From the NCBI GenBank assembly GCA_902826055.1, contig CADEDJ010000002.1, positions 69,961-121,795 of the forward strand: a stretch of DNA of 51,835 nucleotides. The letters are read 5' to 3'. Source of the DNA: an uncultured Nitrosomonas sp. Its GTDB lineage: Bacteria > Pseudomonadota > Gammaproteobacteria > Burkholderiales > Nitrosomonadaceae. Position numbers and translations under genes: made by a program. A model generated the notes under the pieces. The model was not told where the DNA came from, did no database searches, and saw only the letters and a program-made list of their open reading frames with translations. Positions 27,824-36,578 of the stretch are shown one piece after another (the first letter of the stretch is position 1; each line of letters begins with the position of its first letter).

Positions 27824-29524
27824 ATGATACATCTACATGACAATGTTTTGCCTGCAGGTACTCAAATTGGTGTTTATGAAATTAAGGATGTTATAAATAT
27901 TGGCACCTTTGATATTACCTATCGTGCCTGGAATCATCATTTGAAAGAAGCGGTAAAAATACAAGAGTATTTTCCTTATGCTTGTGCCAAGCGTGCAAAC
28001 AATGGCCTTGGCACTGAACTGAAATCCGAAAGTGATAAGGAAAATTTTGAGTATGGTTTAAAGATATTTCTGGATCAGGCTGAAGCTCTCATGCAAATCG
28101 AACATCCCAATATTGTTGCAACTGAGAACGTCTTGCAGTTTAATGGTACAGCTTATCTGGTTATGGCTAGACAAAAAGGGGTATCGTTATCTAAGCTGGT
28201 CGAATCCCAAACTGTATTACCTGAAACTGAATTAAGATTCATTTTGATATCGATTCTGGCAGCTTTGCAGGAAATCCACGCACATAAAATAATACATGGA
28301 GGCATTCAGCCGGGGGCTATAGTATTAGGCAAAGACGGTGAACCACAATTGACTGATTTTTCCGCGGCACGACTGGCAGTTGCCGCACGCAATGATCAGC
28401 TCGCTGAAACTCTTGCTACGGGCTATGCGCCGGTTGAGCAATATGAGTTCGAAAATGCCAATGGACCTGCAACTGATTTTTATTCATTGGGTGCAACGAT
28501 CTATTACTGTATGACGCATCAGCAGCCTGTTGCTGCACGGCCGCGGAAAATGGCTTTAGACAAAGGTGAATCCGATCCGATGGGTTTACTGTCTACAGCT
28601 TCAAAAACCACCTATAGCGCAGAATTGCTGCAAGCAGTTAATTGGATGCTGCAACCTGAGTACCGTCAACGGCCGCAGTCGGCACTTGAGTTGTTAACGT
28701 TGTTAGAATCAGGGCATAGCGATGATCAGTCTGAATCTTTTGCTTCCAAACAAGCAGCTACGGAAACGGGTAGTCACCGTAAGTACTTATTAGTGGCTGG
28801 TGTCATAGCAGGGATAATTGCGTTAGGTGCTGTTATGCTACGTTTCGACGATAAGGCCGTTGAAGTGTTAGTCGATAAATCCGATATGGCAGTGGCGCCA
28901 TCTATACCTGAGCAAACTATAGCGACATCTAAATCAACACAAACACAAACACAAACACAAACACAAACACAAACACAAACAGCTGCAGTGGTCAGTATTG
29001 ATTCGGATGCGGAATCAGTTTCAGAAGAAATGACCGGAGCTAGGCAAGAATCGATGAATGACGCTGCAAAACAACTGGCGGAAAATGAACGTAGTGTGGA
29101 AAATTCGCCGCTTGTTGCCACAATAGTACCTGAGATCAATCAGCAAGCAATTATTGATCAATCATTGTCGCAGCCCGAACAATCGAATAATCAAGCAGAA
29201 AGAGTTGATGCTGAATTTAACAAAAAATATCTGTCTGCTGCTGCAAGAGCCCTAAAAGCAGAACGTCTTACCACCCCAATGAGAGATAATGCGCATAAAT
29301 ATTACCGGGCTGTGCTTGCTGTTGATTCGGATAATGAGGAAGCACTGGCAGGTTTACAGAAAATAGTCGACCGGTATATTCAGTTTATAGACAAAGCAAA
29401 AGCTGCAGGTAAGCTCAACGAAGCCAACCTGTATCTGCACAGAGCTGAATCGGTGTTGCCCGGTGACCCTGAATTACAGAATATACGCGCTGAGCTACTG
29501 GCTATTACCACGACGAGCGAGTAA
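27824..29524 (+). CDS. Membrane-anchored Ser/Thr pseudokinase with TQ repeat
   Basis: This 566-residue protein has an N-terminal Hanks-type kinase fold (about 15-290), one membrane helix at about 315-335 and a C-terminal periplasmic part with helical repeats. The ATP-lysine is kept (Lys45 in 'AVKIQEYFP'). The catalytic loop, normally HRDxKPxN, reads HGGIQPGA (158-165), so the catalytic Asp, the Lys and the Asn are all replaced. DFG is DFS (178-180), and the glycine loop is degenerate. It should therefore bind ligand or partner rather than phosphorylate. Between the membrane helix and the repeats lies (TQ)7T, coded by the hexamer repeat at 28937-28981. AGGAAA lies about eight bases before the ATG. 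The gene stands alone and is convergent with the DJ-1 gene. Confidence 0.9.
   Translation: MIHLHDNVLPAGTQIGVYEIKDVINIGTFDITYRAWNHHLKEAVKIQEYFPYACAKRANNGLGTELKSESDKENFEYGLKIFLDQAEALMQIEHPNIVATENVLQFNGTAYLVMARQKGVSLSKLVESQTVLPETELRFILISILAALQEIHAHKIIHGGIQPGAIVLGKDGEPQLTDFSAARLAVAARNDQLAETLATGYAPVEQYEFENANGPATDFYSLGATIYYCMTHQQPVAARPRKMALDKGESDPMGLLSTASKTTYSAELLQAVNWMLQPEYRQRPQSALELLTLLESGHSDDQSESFASKQAATETGSHRKYLLVAGVIAGIIALGAVMLRFDDKAVEVLVDKSDMAVAPSIPEQTIATSKSTQTQTQTQTQTQTQTAAVVSIDSDAESVSEEMTGARQESMNDAAKQLAENERSVENSPLVATIVPEINQQAIIDQSLSQPEQSNNQAERVDAEFNKKYLSAAARALKAERLTTPMRDNAHKYYRAVLAVDSDNEEALAGLQKIVDRYIQFIDKAKAAGKLNEANLYLHRAESVLPGDPELQNIRAELLAITTTSE
28937..28981 (+). repeat. Hexanucleotide repeat (acacaa)7.5 inside the pseudokinase gene
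   Basis: Seven and a half perfect copies of acacaa encode alternating Thr-Gln. Slippage by whole units would lengthen or shorten the linker without changing frame, so this is a length-variable hinge rather than an on/off switch. It lies in the extracytoplasmic linker just after the membrane helix. Confidence 0.95.
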
Positions 29525-29631
29525 TAATTTTTACCCTCGCACTGAGAACTGCTCTCTTTGTTGGCGATTCATTACGTGATAAAAGTGCGGCGATTGAATG
29601 GATGCAGCTTTATGTATTGATTTAAGATATT

Positions 29632-30318
29632 TTATTGCTGTAAGGCTTTAAGTAATAATTCAGCGACTGCACCACCAGATGCCGGATTTTGTCCTGTGAT
29701 TAATCTATTATCCGCTACAGCAAATACTGACCAGGGTTTGGCGGCTTTTTGGTAAAGTGCCCCACGATTGATCAATTCGGTTTCTGTCAGGAATGGTACG
29801 TATTGGTCGAGTTTGGCAAGTTGTTCCTCTTCGTTTGAAAATCCTGTGAGTTTTTTACCTTTGATCAGCAGAGTACCGTTGGATAATCGTATATTGAGGA
29901 GGCCCGCGGCGCCATGGCATACTGATGATACATAACCGCCATTTTCATATATTTTTCGACTAATTGCTTGTAGTGCTTCGTTATCTGGGAAATCCCAGAT
30001 AACGCCATGACCACCTGTGAAGTAAATAGCTGCGTAGTCATCGGGATTGATTTGACTAGGTTTTAATGTAGAACCCAGACTATTCATGAATTCTTTTTTT
30101 TGATACCAAACCCAATCGATTTCATCTGCCATGGCGAGACTATGAGGATCAATAGGTGTGTAGCCGCCTTTTGGGCTGACATAGTCTATTTGATAACCGG
30201 CATCTTCCATTTTTTCAACAAAATGAACGGCTTCTCCAAGCCACAAACCGGTTGCACGATTCATGTCTGGATATTTCTCAACACTGGTTAGTACCACAAG
30301 AATTTTTTTATTGATCAT
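29632..30318 (-). CDS. DJ-1/PfpI family protein (Hsp31/HchA-like)
   Basis: The 228-residue protein belongs to the class I glutamine-amidotransferase-like superfamily. The nucleophile elbow is 'SSVCHGAAG' with Cys134-His135, and Glu29 in 'GLWLGEAVHF' matches the conserved acidic partner. 'IYFTGGHGVIWDFPDN' is also typical of the Hsp31-like branch, which detoxifies methylglyoxal or repairs glycated molecules. The exact activity is not fixed by sequence. It is downstream of the M10 protease gene on the same strand (91-bp gap) and convergent with the pseudokinase. Confidence 0.92.
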   Translation of the reverse strand: MINKKILVVLTSVEKYPDMNRATGLWLGEAVHFVEKMEDAGYQIDYVSPKGGYTPIDPHSLAMADEIDWVWYQKKEFMNSLGSTLKPSQINPDDYAAIYFTGGHGVIWDFPDNEALQAISRKIYENGGYVSSVCHGAAGLLNIRLSNGTLLIKGKKLTGFSNEEEQLAKLDQYVPFLTETELINRGALYQKAAKPWSVFAVADNRLITGQNPASGGAVAELLLKALQQ

Positions 30319-30409
30319 CGGATTGTTCTGCCAATTGATGGTTAATCAGCAAAGTTTACTGGAAAATGCTTAAATCTGGTAAATGGTTAAGAAGCGTGGT
30401 GGCACAGTT

Positions 30410-31951
30410 TTAAATAAACGCTAAGCCTGTTTGTATAAGTCCAACCAAGTCGATGTTGTCGGCATTGTAGTCACTATCGGCGGCAGCAACGGCTAAAGCA
30501 CCCATCGAAATTTGACCGCTATCCAGCATTTTTATGTAAGGCGCTTTTTCAGATTTTGAAGGTAGAGATCCAAATAGATTGTTCCATAATAAGGTTACAA
30601 TTTCATCTGAAGTTTTTAGCCCTTTTGCGTTGATCGCCAATTCTCCTAATTGTTCATAATTTAAACCCTTATCAGCTTCAGTTAAGCCTATGCCGACATA
30701 TTCCTGGTTAGTGATGGCAGAGGCGCCGAATACAGCACCCAATAATTTGGCAACCTCACCAGCATGACCGTCCAAGTCTAAAGCTATTCCAATATCATCA
30801 AATTTCAGGCGCTCAACAGCTATTAATATGTCTCGATTGTTAGTATTGGCGTTATCGGTGACAGTGTAGCCGTTGGTTATTTTGTTGAGTGTAAATTGAT
30901 TGTGGCTAGTTCTCGACAAAACCGTGTCGATACCTGACCCACCATCTAACGTATTACTATTGTCATTGCCAATCAGTATATCGTTACCCTGACCTGCAGT
31001 GGCATTTTCTATAGTAACGCCTCCAGCGATCCATATATTGGGAATGGGCAAGCCAAGATTGACGCCATTGGATTGAACATATACGGGTTGGCCAATATAC
31101 GATCCATTCTTGGCATTTAAATCAATGCTCGTTGGAGTCATGCCTGTGTACTGGATGGCATCAGTTCCACCGGCATCCCAAATAGTTTCATGATAGATGT
31201 TTCCATCATTATAAGAATAAATATCGTTATTCGACTGGTCATTGTTGTTGGCGCCATAGAGATATTGAATGGCCGCGATATCGAGTACCATCGGTGTGGT
31301 GGGGTGAAAGGAAAATTCATTGCCTTCATCACCTTGCAAGTTTGCATAGGTATAGCTCATGATGGTATGCAATTTATTATCCAGATCGGCTGGGAGTGTC
31401 GCAACAGATGGCTTGTCATCAGCATCAAGAAAGGGGTGTTTGAGGCCTATGGCATGACCAATTTCATGCAAAATCGATTGAAAGGAAATCGTGCCAGGAT
31501 CCCAATCCTGGAAATTTAGAATACCTAGGGTGTTAATCCAAATATCGCCCGCACGGACACTGACACCAGGCAGATAAGACCAAGCTAATACGAGTTCATC
31601 CTGATCTTCACTGTACGCTACACGGATATCGCCGACTTCATCGGTGGTTTCAGAAAGCTTTATAAAATTAATATTAGCAACATTAGTCCATTTTTGCAGC
31701 GCCAGTTCGACATTGATTTGATCTTTTGCCGTCAGTGGCTGAGCTGCTTTGTTCCAAGGCTCACCATCACCAAATTGGGGGCCATAACCTGAACTTGGTA
31801 GCGTTGACCATAGGAGGGGGCTATTGCTTGTTGGAAAACTGTAGGAAATGGTTGGGTTCGTCCAACGTAAGTTACTTAATAATGAGTCAATTGTATTGAC
31901 ATTGGCAGATTGAATATCGGTAACGTTGCTTGACACGAACGGGGTAGTCAT
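30410..31951 (-). CDS. M10 (serralysin-type) metalloprotease with short RTX segment and DUF4214-like C-terminus
   Basis: This 513-residue zinc protease has the metzincin motif HEIGHAIGLKHP (His162, His166, His172) and a Met-turn 'IMSYTY'. After the catalytic domain come a few RTX calcium-binding repeats ('GQGNDILIGNDNSNTLDGG') and a C-terminal ~110 residues resembling DUF4214 ('NQEYVGIGLTEADKGLNYEQ'). There is no N-terminal signal peptide, as expected for type I secretion with a C-terminal signal. No ABC/HlyD/TolC secretion genes lie in the window. The RTX part is much shorter than in classical serralysins. Confidence 0.9.
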   Translation of the reverse strand: MTTPFVSSNVTDIQSANVNTIDSLLSNLRWTNPTISYSFPTSNSPLLWSTLPSSGYGPQFGDGEPWNKAAQPLTAKDQINVELALQKWTNVANINFIKLSETTDEVGDIRVAYSEDQDELVLAWSYLPGVSVRAGDIWINTLGILNFQDWDPGTISFQSILHEIGHAIGLKHPFLDADDKPSVATLPADLDNKLHTIMSYTYANLQGDEGNEFSFHPTTPMVLDIAAIQYLYGANNNDQSNNDIYSYNDGNIYHETIWDAGGTDAIQYTGMTPTSIDLNAKNGSYIGQPVYVQSNGVNLGLPIPNIWIAGGVTIENATAGQGNDILIGNDNSNTLDGGSGIDTVLSRTSHNQFTLNKITNGYTVTDNANTNNRDILIAVERLKFDDIGIALDLDGHAGEVAKLLGAVFGASAITNQEYVGIGLTEADKGLNYEQLGELAINAKGLKTSDEIVTLLWNNLFGSLPSKSEKAPYIKMLDSGQISMGALAVAAADSDYNADNIDLVGLIQTGLAFI

Positions 31952-32320
31952 TGATTTTCTAAGAATCTGTAAATAGGCATGATGTGGAATAGTTTTTACC
32001 GCAATCTATTGATGTTTTTAACACGATTTCATACTCCCTGATTTCGAGGGTAACGGCATTCTAATGAAAACTATCCACTTTTGTTTCGAGATACTTGAGC
32101 AGACGGATTCTTATTACACATCTTCAGTCCTTCGATTAAATGTTTTTTAATTTTTATAGATTCATTTAAATTGCAGGTAATTGTTAGAAATATTCTTACA
32201 AGTCAATCCGAGGGGTACAGGCAAAATGCGTGTGCTTAGTAAAACAATAGATCGAAAAAATTTGCTGATTAGATCGTCACAGCAAAAGAAATTTCTTTTA
32301 AGCTTGAGTCATGATTGGCA
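31952..32320. other. Intergenic region upstream of the M10 protease gene
   Basis: This 369-bp AT-rich gap lies between two minus-strand genes. It should contain the promoter of the protease gene and the 3' end of the TIGR03032 transcript. A perfect 16-bp palindrome, aaaagaaatttctttt, lies at 32284-32299, but it has no loop and no T-run of its own. No reading frame or RNA gene is supported. Confidence 0.55.
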
Positions 32321-33373
32321 CTAGGCTTCAATACTTAATACTCGGCGGATTTCATCGGTCTTAAATCCTAACGCCATTGGGCGACGTATATTGGGTAATG
32401 CAACTACATCGTATAATTCTTCAACTACACCTTCCATGCGTAACCAATGGACAATGTCTCCGCTGCGCAAATCGATGATTTGTATCCCACAACGTGCTTC
32501 AGCATTTCGTGATTTAAGATTATCATCTAACGTTAAACCGCTAAACGTTTTATTATGGCGTGGTTTTGACAACCCAACTAAAGCAAAATGGCCATGGAAG
32601 CTTAAGCCTCGCATATAACCGGGACAAAAACACAGCGATTCAAAACGCCCTGTGGTGAGATCGACATAACCAAAATCTCCTGTGCCAGAATTGAGCACCC
32701 ACAAGCGGTCGTTGTGCCAGCGCGGTGAATGAGGCATAGATAATCCGGTACACACAATTTCATTAGTGCTGACATCAATGACAATTCCACCCTGAGTACG
32801 ATGTTCGCGCCATCCATCGGCGACGTCGGATTGGCTGACTGCTGTCATAAAGGCGGGTTGACCCTCTCTCATTGCCAAGCCATTGAGGTGGCAGCGATCT
32901 TCCGCTGCGAGTTTGCTAATAAAGGGGGGGTGCCAAAGTGGTTTAAAACTATGCGTGTCACTGAGAGTCGATAAACAACTGAACAAAGTATTAACAAATA
33001 CCAACTGACCGTTACGATCCACGGCCATATCGTGAATATCGAGATCGCCGGTGGTGTAACCTATCTGCGGTACATATAGACGATCGTAACCATCCTGCTG
33101 TTGTCCTGGTTCAAATACGTTTTCAAAGCGCCATATCTGATACAAACTGCTCATGTACAAGCCCGTTGATGTCGCACACAAACCCATGCAACGATTAAAA
33201 CTGCGTTCGAATACTGAAAGGGTGTTATCAGGCTTTAAGCCAATAAAGTATAACTTGCCAATTTGGTATGTTGTTAATGCAACTGAAAGATTTTGTTCAG
33301 CCAGCCATGAGAGCATTTGCCGGGAAGTGTTGATTTCAAGGACTGGTGTTGTAGCTGTCTCGGTAGTAACCAT
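32321..33373 (-). CDS. TIGR03032 family protein
   Basis: The 350-residue soluble protein has repeated WD/NHL-like strands ('DIHDMAVDRNGQLVFVNTLF', 'MPHSPRWHNDRLWVLNSGTG', then 'DLTTGRFESL'), the conserved blocks of the TIGR03032 family. A beta-propeller-like fold is likely. Function is unknown; members often occur near genes for large secreted or surface proteins. No ribosome-binding site stands out before the ATG at 33373. It lies upstream of the M10/RTX protease on the same strand. Confidence 0.85.
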   Translation of the reverse strand: MVTTETATTPVLEINTSRQMLSWLAEQNLSVALTTYQIGKLYFIGLKPDNTLSVFERSFNRCMGLCATSTGLYMSSLYQIWRFENVFEPGQQQDGYDRLYVPQIGYTTGDLDIHDMAVDRNGQLVFVNTLFSCLSTLSDTHSFKPLWHPPFISKLAAEDRCHLNGLAMREGQPAFMTAVSQSDVADGWREHRTQGGIVIDVSTNEIVCTGLSMPHSPRWHNDRLWVLNSGTGDFGYVDLTTGRFESLCFCPGYMRGLSFHGHFALVGLSKPRHNKTFSGLTLDDNLKSRNAEARCGIQIIDLRSGDIVHWLRMEGVVEELYDVVALPNIRRPMALGFKTDEIRRVLSIEA

Positions 33374-33986
33374 ATTAGAAATTATACGTAAAGAAAAAGT
33401 ACTGGCTTATACATACGATCAATTATCAGAGGGATTCCAACAAACGTCAATGCACTGCGTTGCTATTTCTTTTCGAACGGTCAAATGTTAGGTTGCTCTT
33501 TATAGCAAGATCGACTGGGCCGATATGGGATTTATGCTGCTGAGTATAGAGGCTTTTATAAGAAGAATATTTCTCTGAATGCTTAATTCATTGTTTTTTT
33601 ATAGACTAAGATTTTTAGAAAACAGAATCTTGCAAAGATATCGGACAATCTATAACAGTTTTATAAAATTTGACCAAAGATTCAACCACGGTTCAATTTT
33701 ACCGTAAATTAATCGATGGATAACGTGAACCATATTTATTGTCATATGCCATTTATACAATAAATATTCTTCAATGTTAATTGAAAGGTTCTGAATCAAA
33801 CAGGTGAATACTAAAAGATATCTTGTTATATCTTAAAGAATATAAGCTTGGTTTAGAAAGACACATTCAATTAATAAGATATTGAAAAAGTCTATTAAAA
33901 TTTGATATAAATTTCTATAACTTATAAGCAACTTAATTCTGTGCTTGGAACTGGATTGTCATTCACTACATAATTTTTGCTTGCGT
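33374..33986. other. AT-rich divergent intergenic region
   Basis: This 613-bp stretch separates the divergent TIGR03032 and phosphopantetheinyl-transferase genes. It is markedly AT-rich compared with the flanking genes. One stem-forming pair is visible: atatttattgt at 33732-33742 and its exact reverse complement at 33757-33767, with a 14-base loop. Nothing else could be supported, and no promoter stands out. Confidence 0.55.
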
Positions 33987-34679
33987 ATGAATAATATTCA
34001 ACAACTGGTTTTGCCAACTACAATTCCCGATGGGGTCGAAGCTTGGCTGCTTAAGTTAGATTTGCAGTTACCAATGTCAAATTCAGATTTTTTGTTATTA
34101 AGTGAGGTTGAACGAGTTCGTGCAATGAGTCTGCAGACTCATGCGGATCAGGTACGTTCAGTTGCAACACGTGCGGCTTTACGAAGATTAATTGCTACAA
34201 AAGTTGAGGCATCTGCAAATGAACTTCGATTTATCACAAATCAATATGGAAAACCTTATTTACAGGGTAACTTCAGTCTTGATTTTAATGTTTCACACGC
34301 AGGTCAGTATGCGCTTATTGCAATCTCAACTACTGCACAAGTAGGAGTGGATATCGAAAACTATGGGCGTCAGATGGATGTGTCTGCTCTGGCTGAATAT
34401 GTTTTTACTCATATAGAGCGGCAATCCGGATCATTATCAAATGGGGATTTTATTAAACACTGGGTAGCAAAGGAATCTGCGTTAAAAGCTGTAGGTAGAG
34501 GAATTTCTGAACATTTACAAACGATTTCGATATTACCATCAAGTGGCAATACGGATTATCGTATCGAAAGCGATAGCCAGGATTGGTTGGATATTAAGGT
34601 CTGGTCAATTCAAGCACCAAATTGCTATGCAGCTGCGCTTGCAGTAAAGTCTATTAAGCCCTTCAGTATGGTGGCATAG
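33987..34679 (+). CDS. 4'-phosphopantetheinyl transferase (Sfp family)
   Basis: This enzyme moves the phosphopantetheine arm from CoA to carrier proteins. With ATG 33987 it has 230 residues, the typical Sfp/Gsp length. The magnesium-binding motif 'GVDIE' (Asp122, Glu124) and the 'WVAKESALKAVGRG' block (from residue 159) are intact, as is the upstream 'GKPYL' segment. The frame is open to a TTG at 33945, but the extension adds nothing family-like. No polyketide or non-ribosomal peptide synthase lies in the window, so its target is encoded elsewhere. Confidence 0.93.
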   Translation: MNNIQQLVLPTTIPDGVEAWLLKLDLQLPMSNSDFLLLSEVERVRAMSLQTHADQVRSVATRAALRRLIATKVEASANELRFITNQYGKPYLQGNFSLDFNVSHAGQYALIAISTTAQVGVDIENYGRQMDVSALAEYVFTHIERQSGSLSNGDFIKHWVAKESALKAVGRGISEHLQTISILPSSGNTDYRIESDSQDWLDIKVWSIQAPNCYAAALAVKSIKPFSMVA

Positions 34680-34824
34680 ACGCGGAATATATAGTTATTC
34701 GTGGCGCTTAGTTAAAAAACTTCTTAACGGATGATGCATTACATTATGACGGCAATAAGTATAACAAGCGAGTGTAAAAAGTTATCCAACGTGGTTGTTA
34801 TATCCTCCCATTAACATCTGTATC

Positions 34825-34867
34825 TGTAATACGCGTTATCTATCGGCCTAGAATCACGCGTATTACA
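34825..34867. terminator. Perfect 12-bp inverted repeat between convergent genes
   Basis: TGTAATACGCGT at 34825-34836 and its exact reverse complement at 34856-34867 enclose a 19-base loop. It lies between the convergent phosphopantetheinyl-transferase and sbtB-like genes, where a bidirectional terminator would be expected. Neither side has an immediate T-run, so it may work by Rho or RNA processing, or be a protein-binding site. Confidence 0.45.
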
Positions 34868-34915
34868 ATTTAAGAAAAAACTTTTTAATCAGAAAAACCG
34901 ATTTTTTTTGTGCGA

Positions 34916-35233
34916 TTAATACGAAACAGCAGGTCCTTCAACCCAGTAGCAATCTGAAATAAGACACATACCGCCTAAGCCTTTCATTGCTGGTCTTAAT
35001 TCGTTAAGAACCTTCTGTGCTTGATCATCCTTACAGGCAAGAACAACAACAACATTTTCTTGTTCCATCAAAACATCATCGGGATTACGCGCTCCCCTTG
35101 AACCATAACCACCAGCATTTTTAATTACGGTATAGCCACGTACAGAACATTTTTCTAGCATATCCATCAATTGTTCGAGTTGCTCTATACCAATAACAAT
35201 CTCGAATCGTTTCATGGCAATTGTATTATTCAT
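34916..35233 (-). CDS. PII-like protein, SbtB/CPII type (copy 2)
   Basis: The 105-residue protein has a PII-like ferredoxin fold: 'MKRFEIVIGIEQLEQLMDML' (first strand and helix), a T-loop-like segment with 'NAGGYGSRGARNPDD', and the strand 'ENVVVVLACK'. Its neighbour sbtA identifies it as an SbtB or carboxysome-associated-PII-type partner, known to bind adenine nucleotides and sometimes bicarbonate. Four cysteines (29, 67, 90, 95) are shared with copy 1. AAAGGAAAA lies about five bases before the ATG. It is the last gene of the sbtA run, 21 bp after copy 1. Confidence 0.85.
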   Translation of the reverse strand: MNNTIAMKRFEIVIGIEQLEQLMDMLEKCSVRGYTVIKNAGGYGSRGARNPDDVLMEQENVVVVLACKDDQAQKVLNELRPAMKGLGGMCLISDCYWVEGPAVSY

Positions 35234-35254
35234 ATTAGTTTTCCTTTCGTATTA

Positions 35255-35566
35255 TTAAACAGTTAATTGTTGAACCCGTTGGCAATCCGAGATAATACAC
35301 ATTCCGCTTAGAGTTTTCCTCGCGGGTATAATTTCACTCAGTAATTTATGGACGTGATCTTCTTTGCAAGCAAGAATAACCAAAATGTTTTCCTCTGTGA
35401 TAAGAACATCATCGGGATTTCGTACGCCTCGTGATCCATATCCGCCTATATTCTTGATAAGCGTGTAGTCTCGAACCCCGCATCTTTTTAACAACTCCAT
35501 TAATTGATCGAGTTGTTCGACACCAACCACAATTTCAAATCGCTTCATTCCAATTATGTCATTCAT
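35255..35566 (-). CDS. PII-like protein, SbtB/CPII type (copy 1)
   Basis: With ATG 35566 (the upstream TTG at 35578 is unlikely) the product has 103 residues. It is a tandem paralogue of the next gene: about 62 of the first 95 residues are identical by eye, including 'GGYGSRG' and 'RNPDDVL'. The 'GMCIISDC' pair (Cys90, Cys95) has the same five-residue spacing as the cysteines in the C-terminal redox loop of cyanobacterial SbtB. It lies 55 bp downstream of sbtA, so co-transcription is likely. The C-terminal ends of the two copies differ. Confidence 0.85.
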   Translation of the reverse strand: MNDIIGMKRFEIVVGVEQLDQLMELLKRCGVRDYTLIKNIGGYGSRGVRNPDDVLITEENILVILACKEDHVHKLLSEIIPARKTLSGMCIISDCQRVQQLTV

Positions 35567-35621
35567 AAGCTTTGCCAAAGGGTTTGTAAATTATTCAATA
35601 AGCTTTATTGTTTTTAAATTT

Positions 35622-36578
35622 TTAAACTGCAATGCCATGAAACCAATGAGCCATTTCCCAATAAATTGGTACCCCTATGAATATGTTAAAGGGGAAGGTT
35701 ACACCTAGAGAGGCTCCAATTGAAACTGCCGGATCAGCATCGGGTACGGCAATACGCATAGCTGCAGGAGCAGCGATATACGAACAGCTTGCATATAGCA
35801 CAGCCAGCAACGTTGTGCCACCTTCCGACAAGCCAAATATCCAACCTAAGTAGGCGCCAAACAATCCAGCCGTTAGTGGAAAGAGAATACCAAAACTAAT
35901 TATGAATACACCTTTTTGCATAACTGCTTTCAATCTTGACGCTGCCAACAAGCCCATTTCCAGCAGGAAGAAAGCCAGTACACCCATAAACAAATCCATG
36001 AACATTTTATCCAGCGGTGACACCAAATCCATCACACCAGCGTAATAACCAATAATTACACCCGCAACTAACAAATAAAGGCTTGTGCCAGTCAAAATTT
36101 CATGCATCAATTTGCCCCATTGGGTTTTTTCGCCGCCCGCGCCAGCGCGCGCCAGGATTGTACCGGTTACCAATGCAGGTATTTCCATCAGCGCCATAAT
36201 CAACACCATATAACCTTCCGAAGTCTCTCCCTTTGCAGACAGAAAGGCCACCCCCACTGCAAAAGTCACCGCGCTTACCGAGCCATAGTGCGCAGAAATA
36301 GCACCCGCATCGGCCTGAGTGAATTTACCAATGAACCGTAAAATTGGGTAAGCTGTCAGCGGAATTAATGCTGCTAGGACGACCATAGAGAGAGCAATGG
36401 GCAGTACTTCCATAATCTCGTACTTGGCCATCGATACACCACCTTTAAAACCAATGGCTATCAACAGAAAAAGACTTAAACTTTTATATAAAGCTTCGGG
36501 TATTTTAAGGTCAGATTTTATTACACCTGCCAAAACTCCGAATACAAAAAACAATACAACTGGTTGTATGGTTGCCAT
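35622..36578 (-). CDS. sbtA: SbtA-type sodium-dependent bicarbonate transporter
   Basis: SbtA imports bicarbonate with sodium as part of inorganic-carbon accumulation. The 318-residue protein has about ten membrane helices and DUF897-family blocks: 'FFVFGVLAGVIKSDLKIPEA', 'GFKGGVSMAK', 'AISAHYGSVSAVTFAVG', and 'YASCSYIAAPAAMRIAVPDA' near the end. GAGGGAG lies directly before the ATG, a strong ribosome-binding site. Two SbtB-like PII genes follow at once, which fits control of the transporter by nucleotide or bicarbonate sensing. The upstream gene is a histidine kinase 285 bp away in the same direction. Confidence 0.93.
   Translation of the reverse strand: MATIQPVVLFFVFGVLAGVIKSDLKIPEALYKSLSLFLLIAIGFKGGVSMAKYEIMEVLPIALSMVVLAALIPLTAYPILRFIGKFTQADAGAISAHYGSVSAVTFAVGVAFLSAKGETSEGYMVLIMALMEIPALVTGTILARAGAGGEKTQWGKLMHEILTGTSLYLLVAGVIIGYYAGVMDLVSPLDKMFMDLFMGVLAFFLLEMGLLAASRLKAVMQKGVFIISFGILFPLTAGLFGAYLGWIFGLSEGGTTLLAVLYASCSYIAAPAAMRIAVPDADPAVSIGASLGVTFPFNIFIGVPIYWEMAHWFHGIAV

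Noticed and set aside
28937..28981. Short tandem repeat considered as a CRISPR-like array
   Set aside because: There are no spacers; the unit is a simple hexamer within a coding frame.
32284..32299. Perfect palindrome aaaagaaatttctttt after the TIGR03032 gene, considered as a terminator
   Set aside because: It has no loop and is simple A/T sequence; no separate T-run follows.
33732..33767. AT-only stem-loop in the divergent gap before the phosphopantetheinyl transferase, considered as an RNA element
   Set aside because: Arms are almost purely A/T in an AT-rich region, so chance pairing is likely and no RNA family is suggested.
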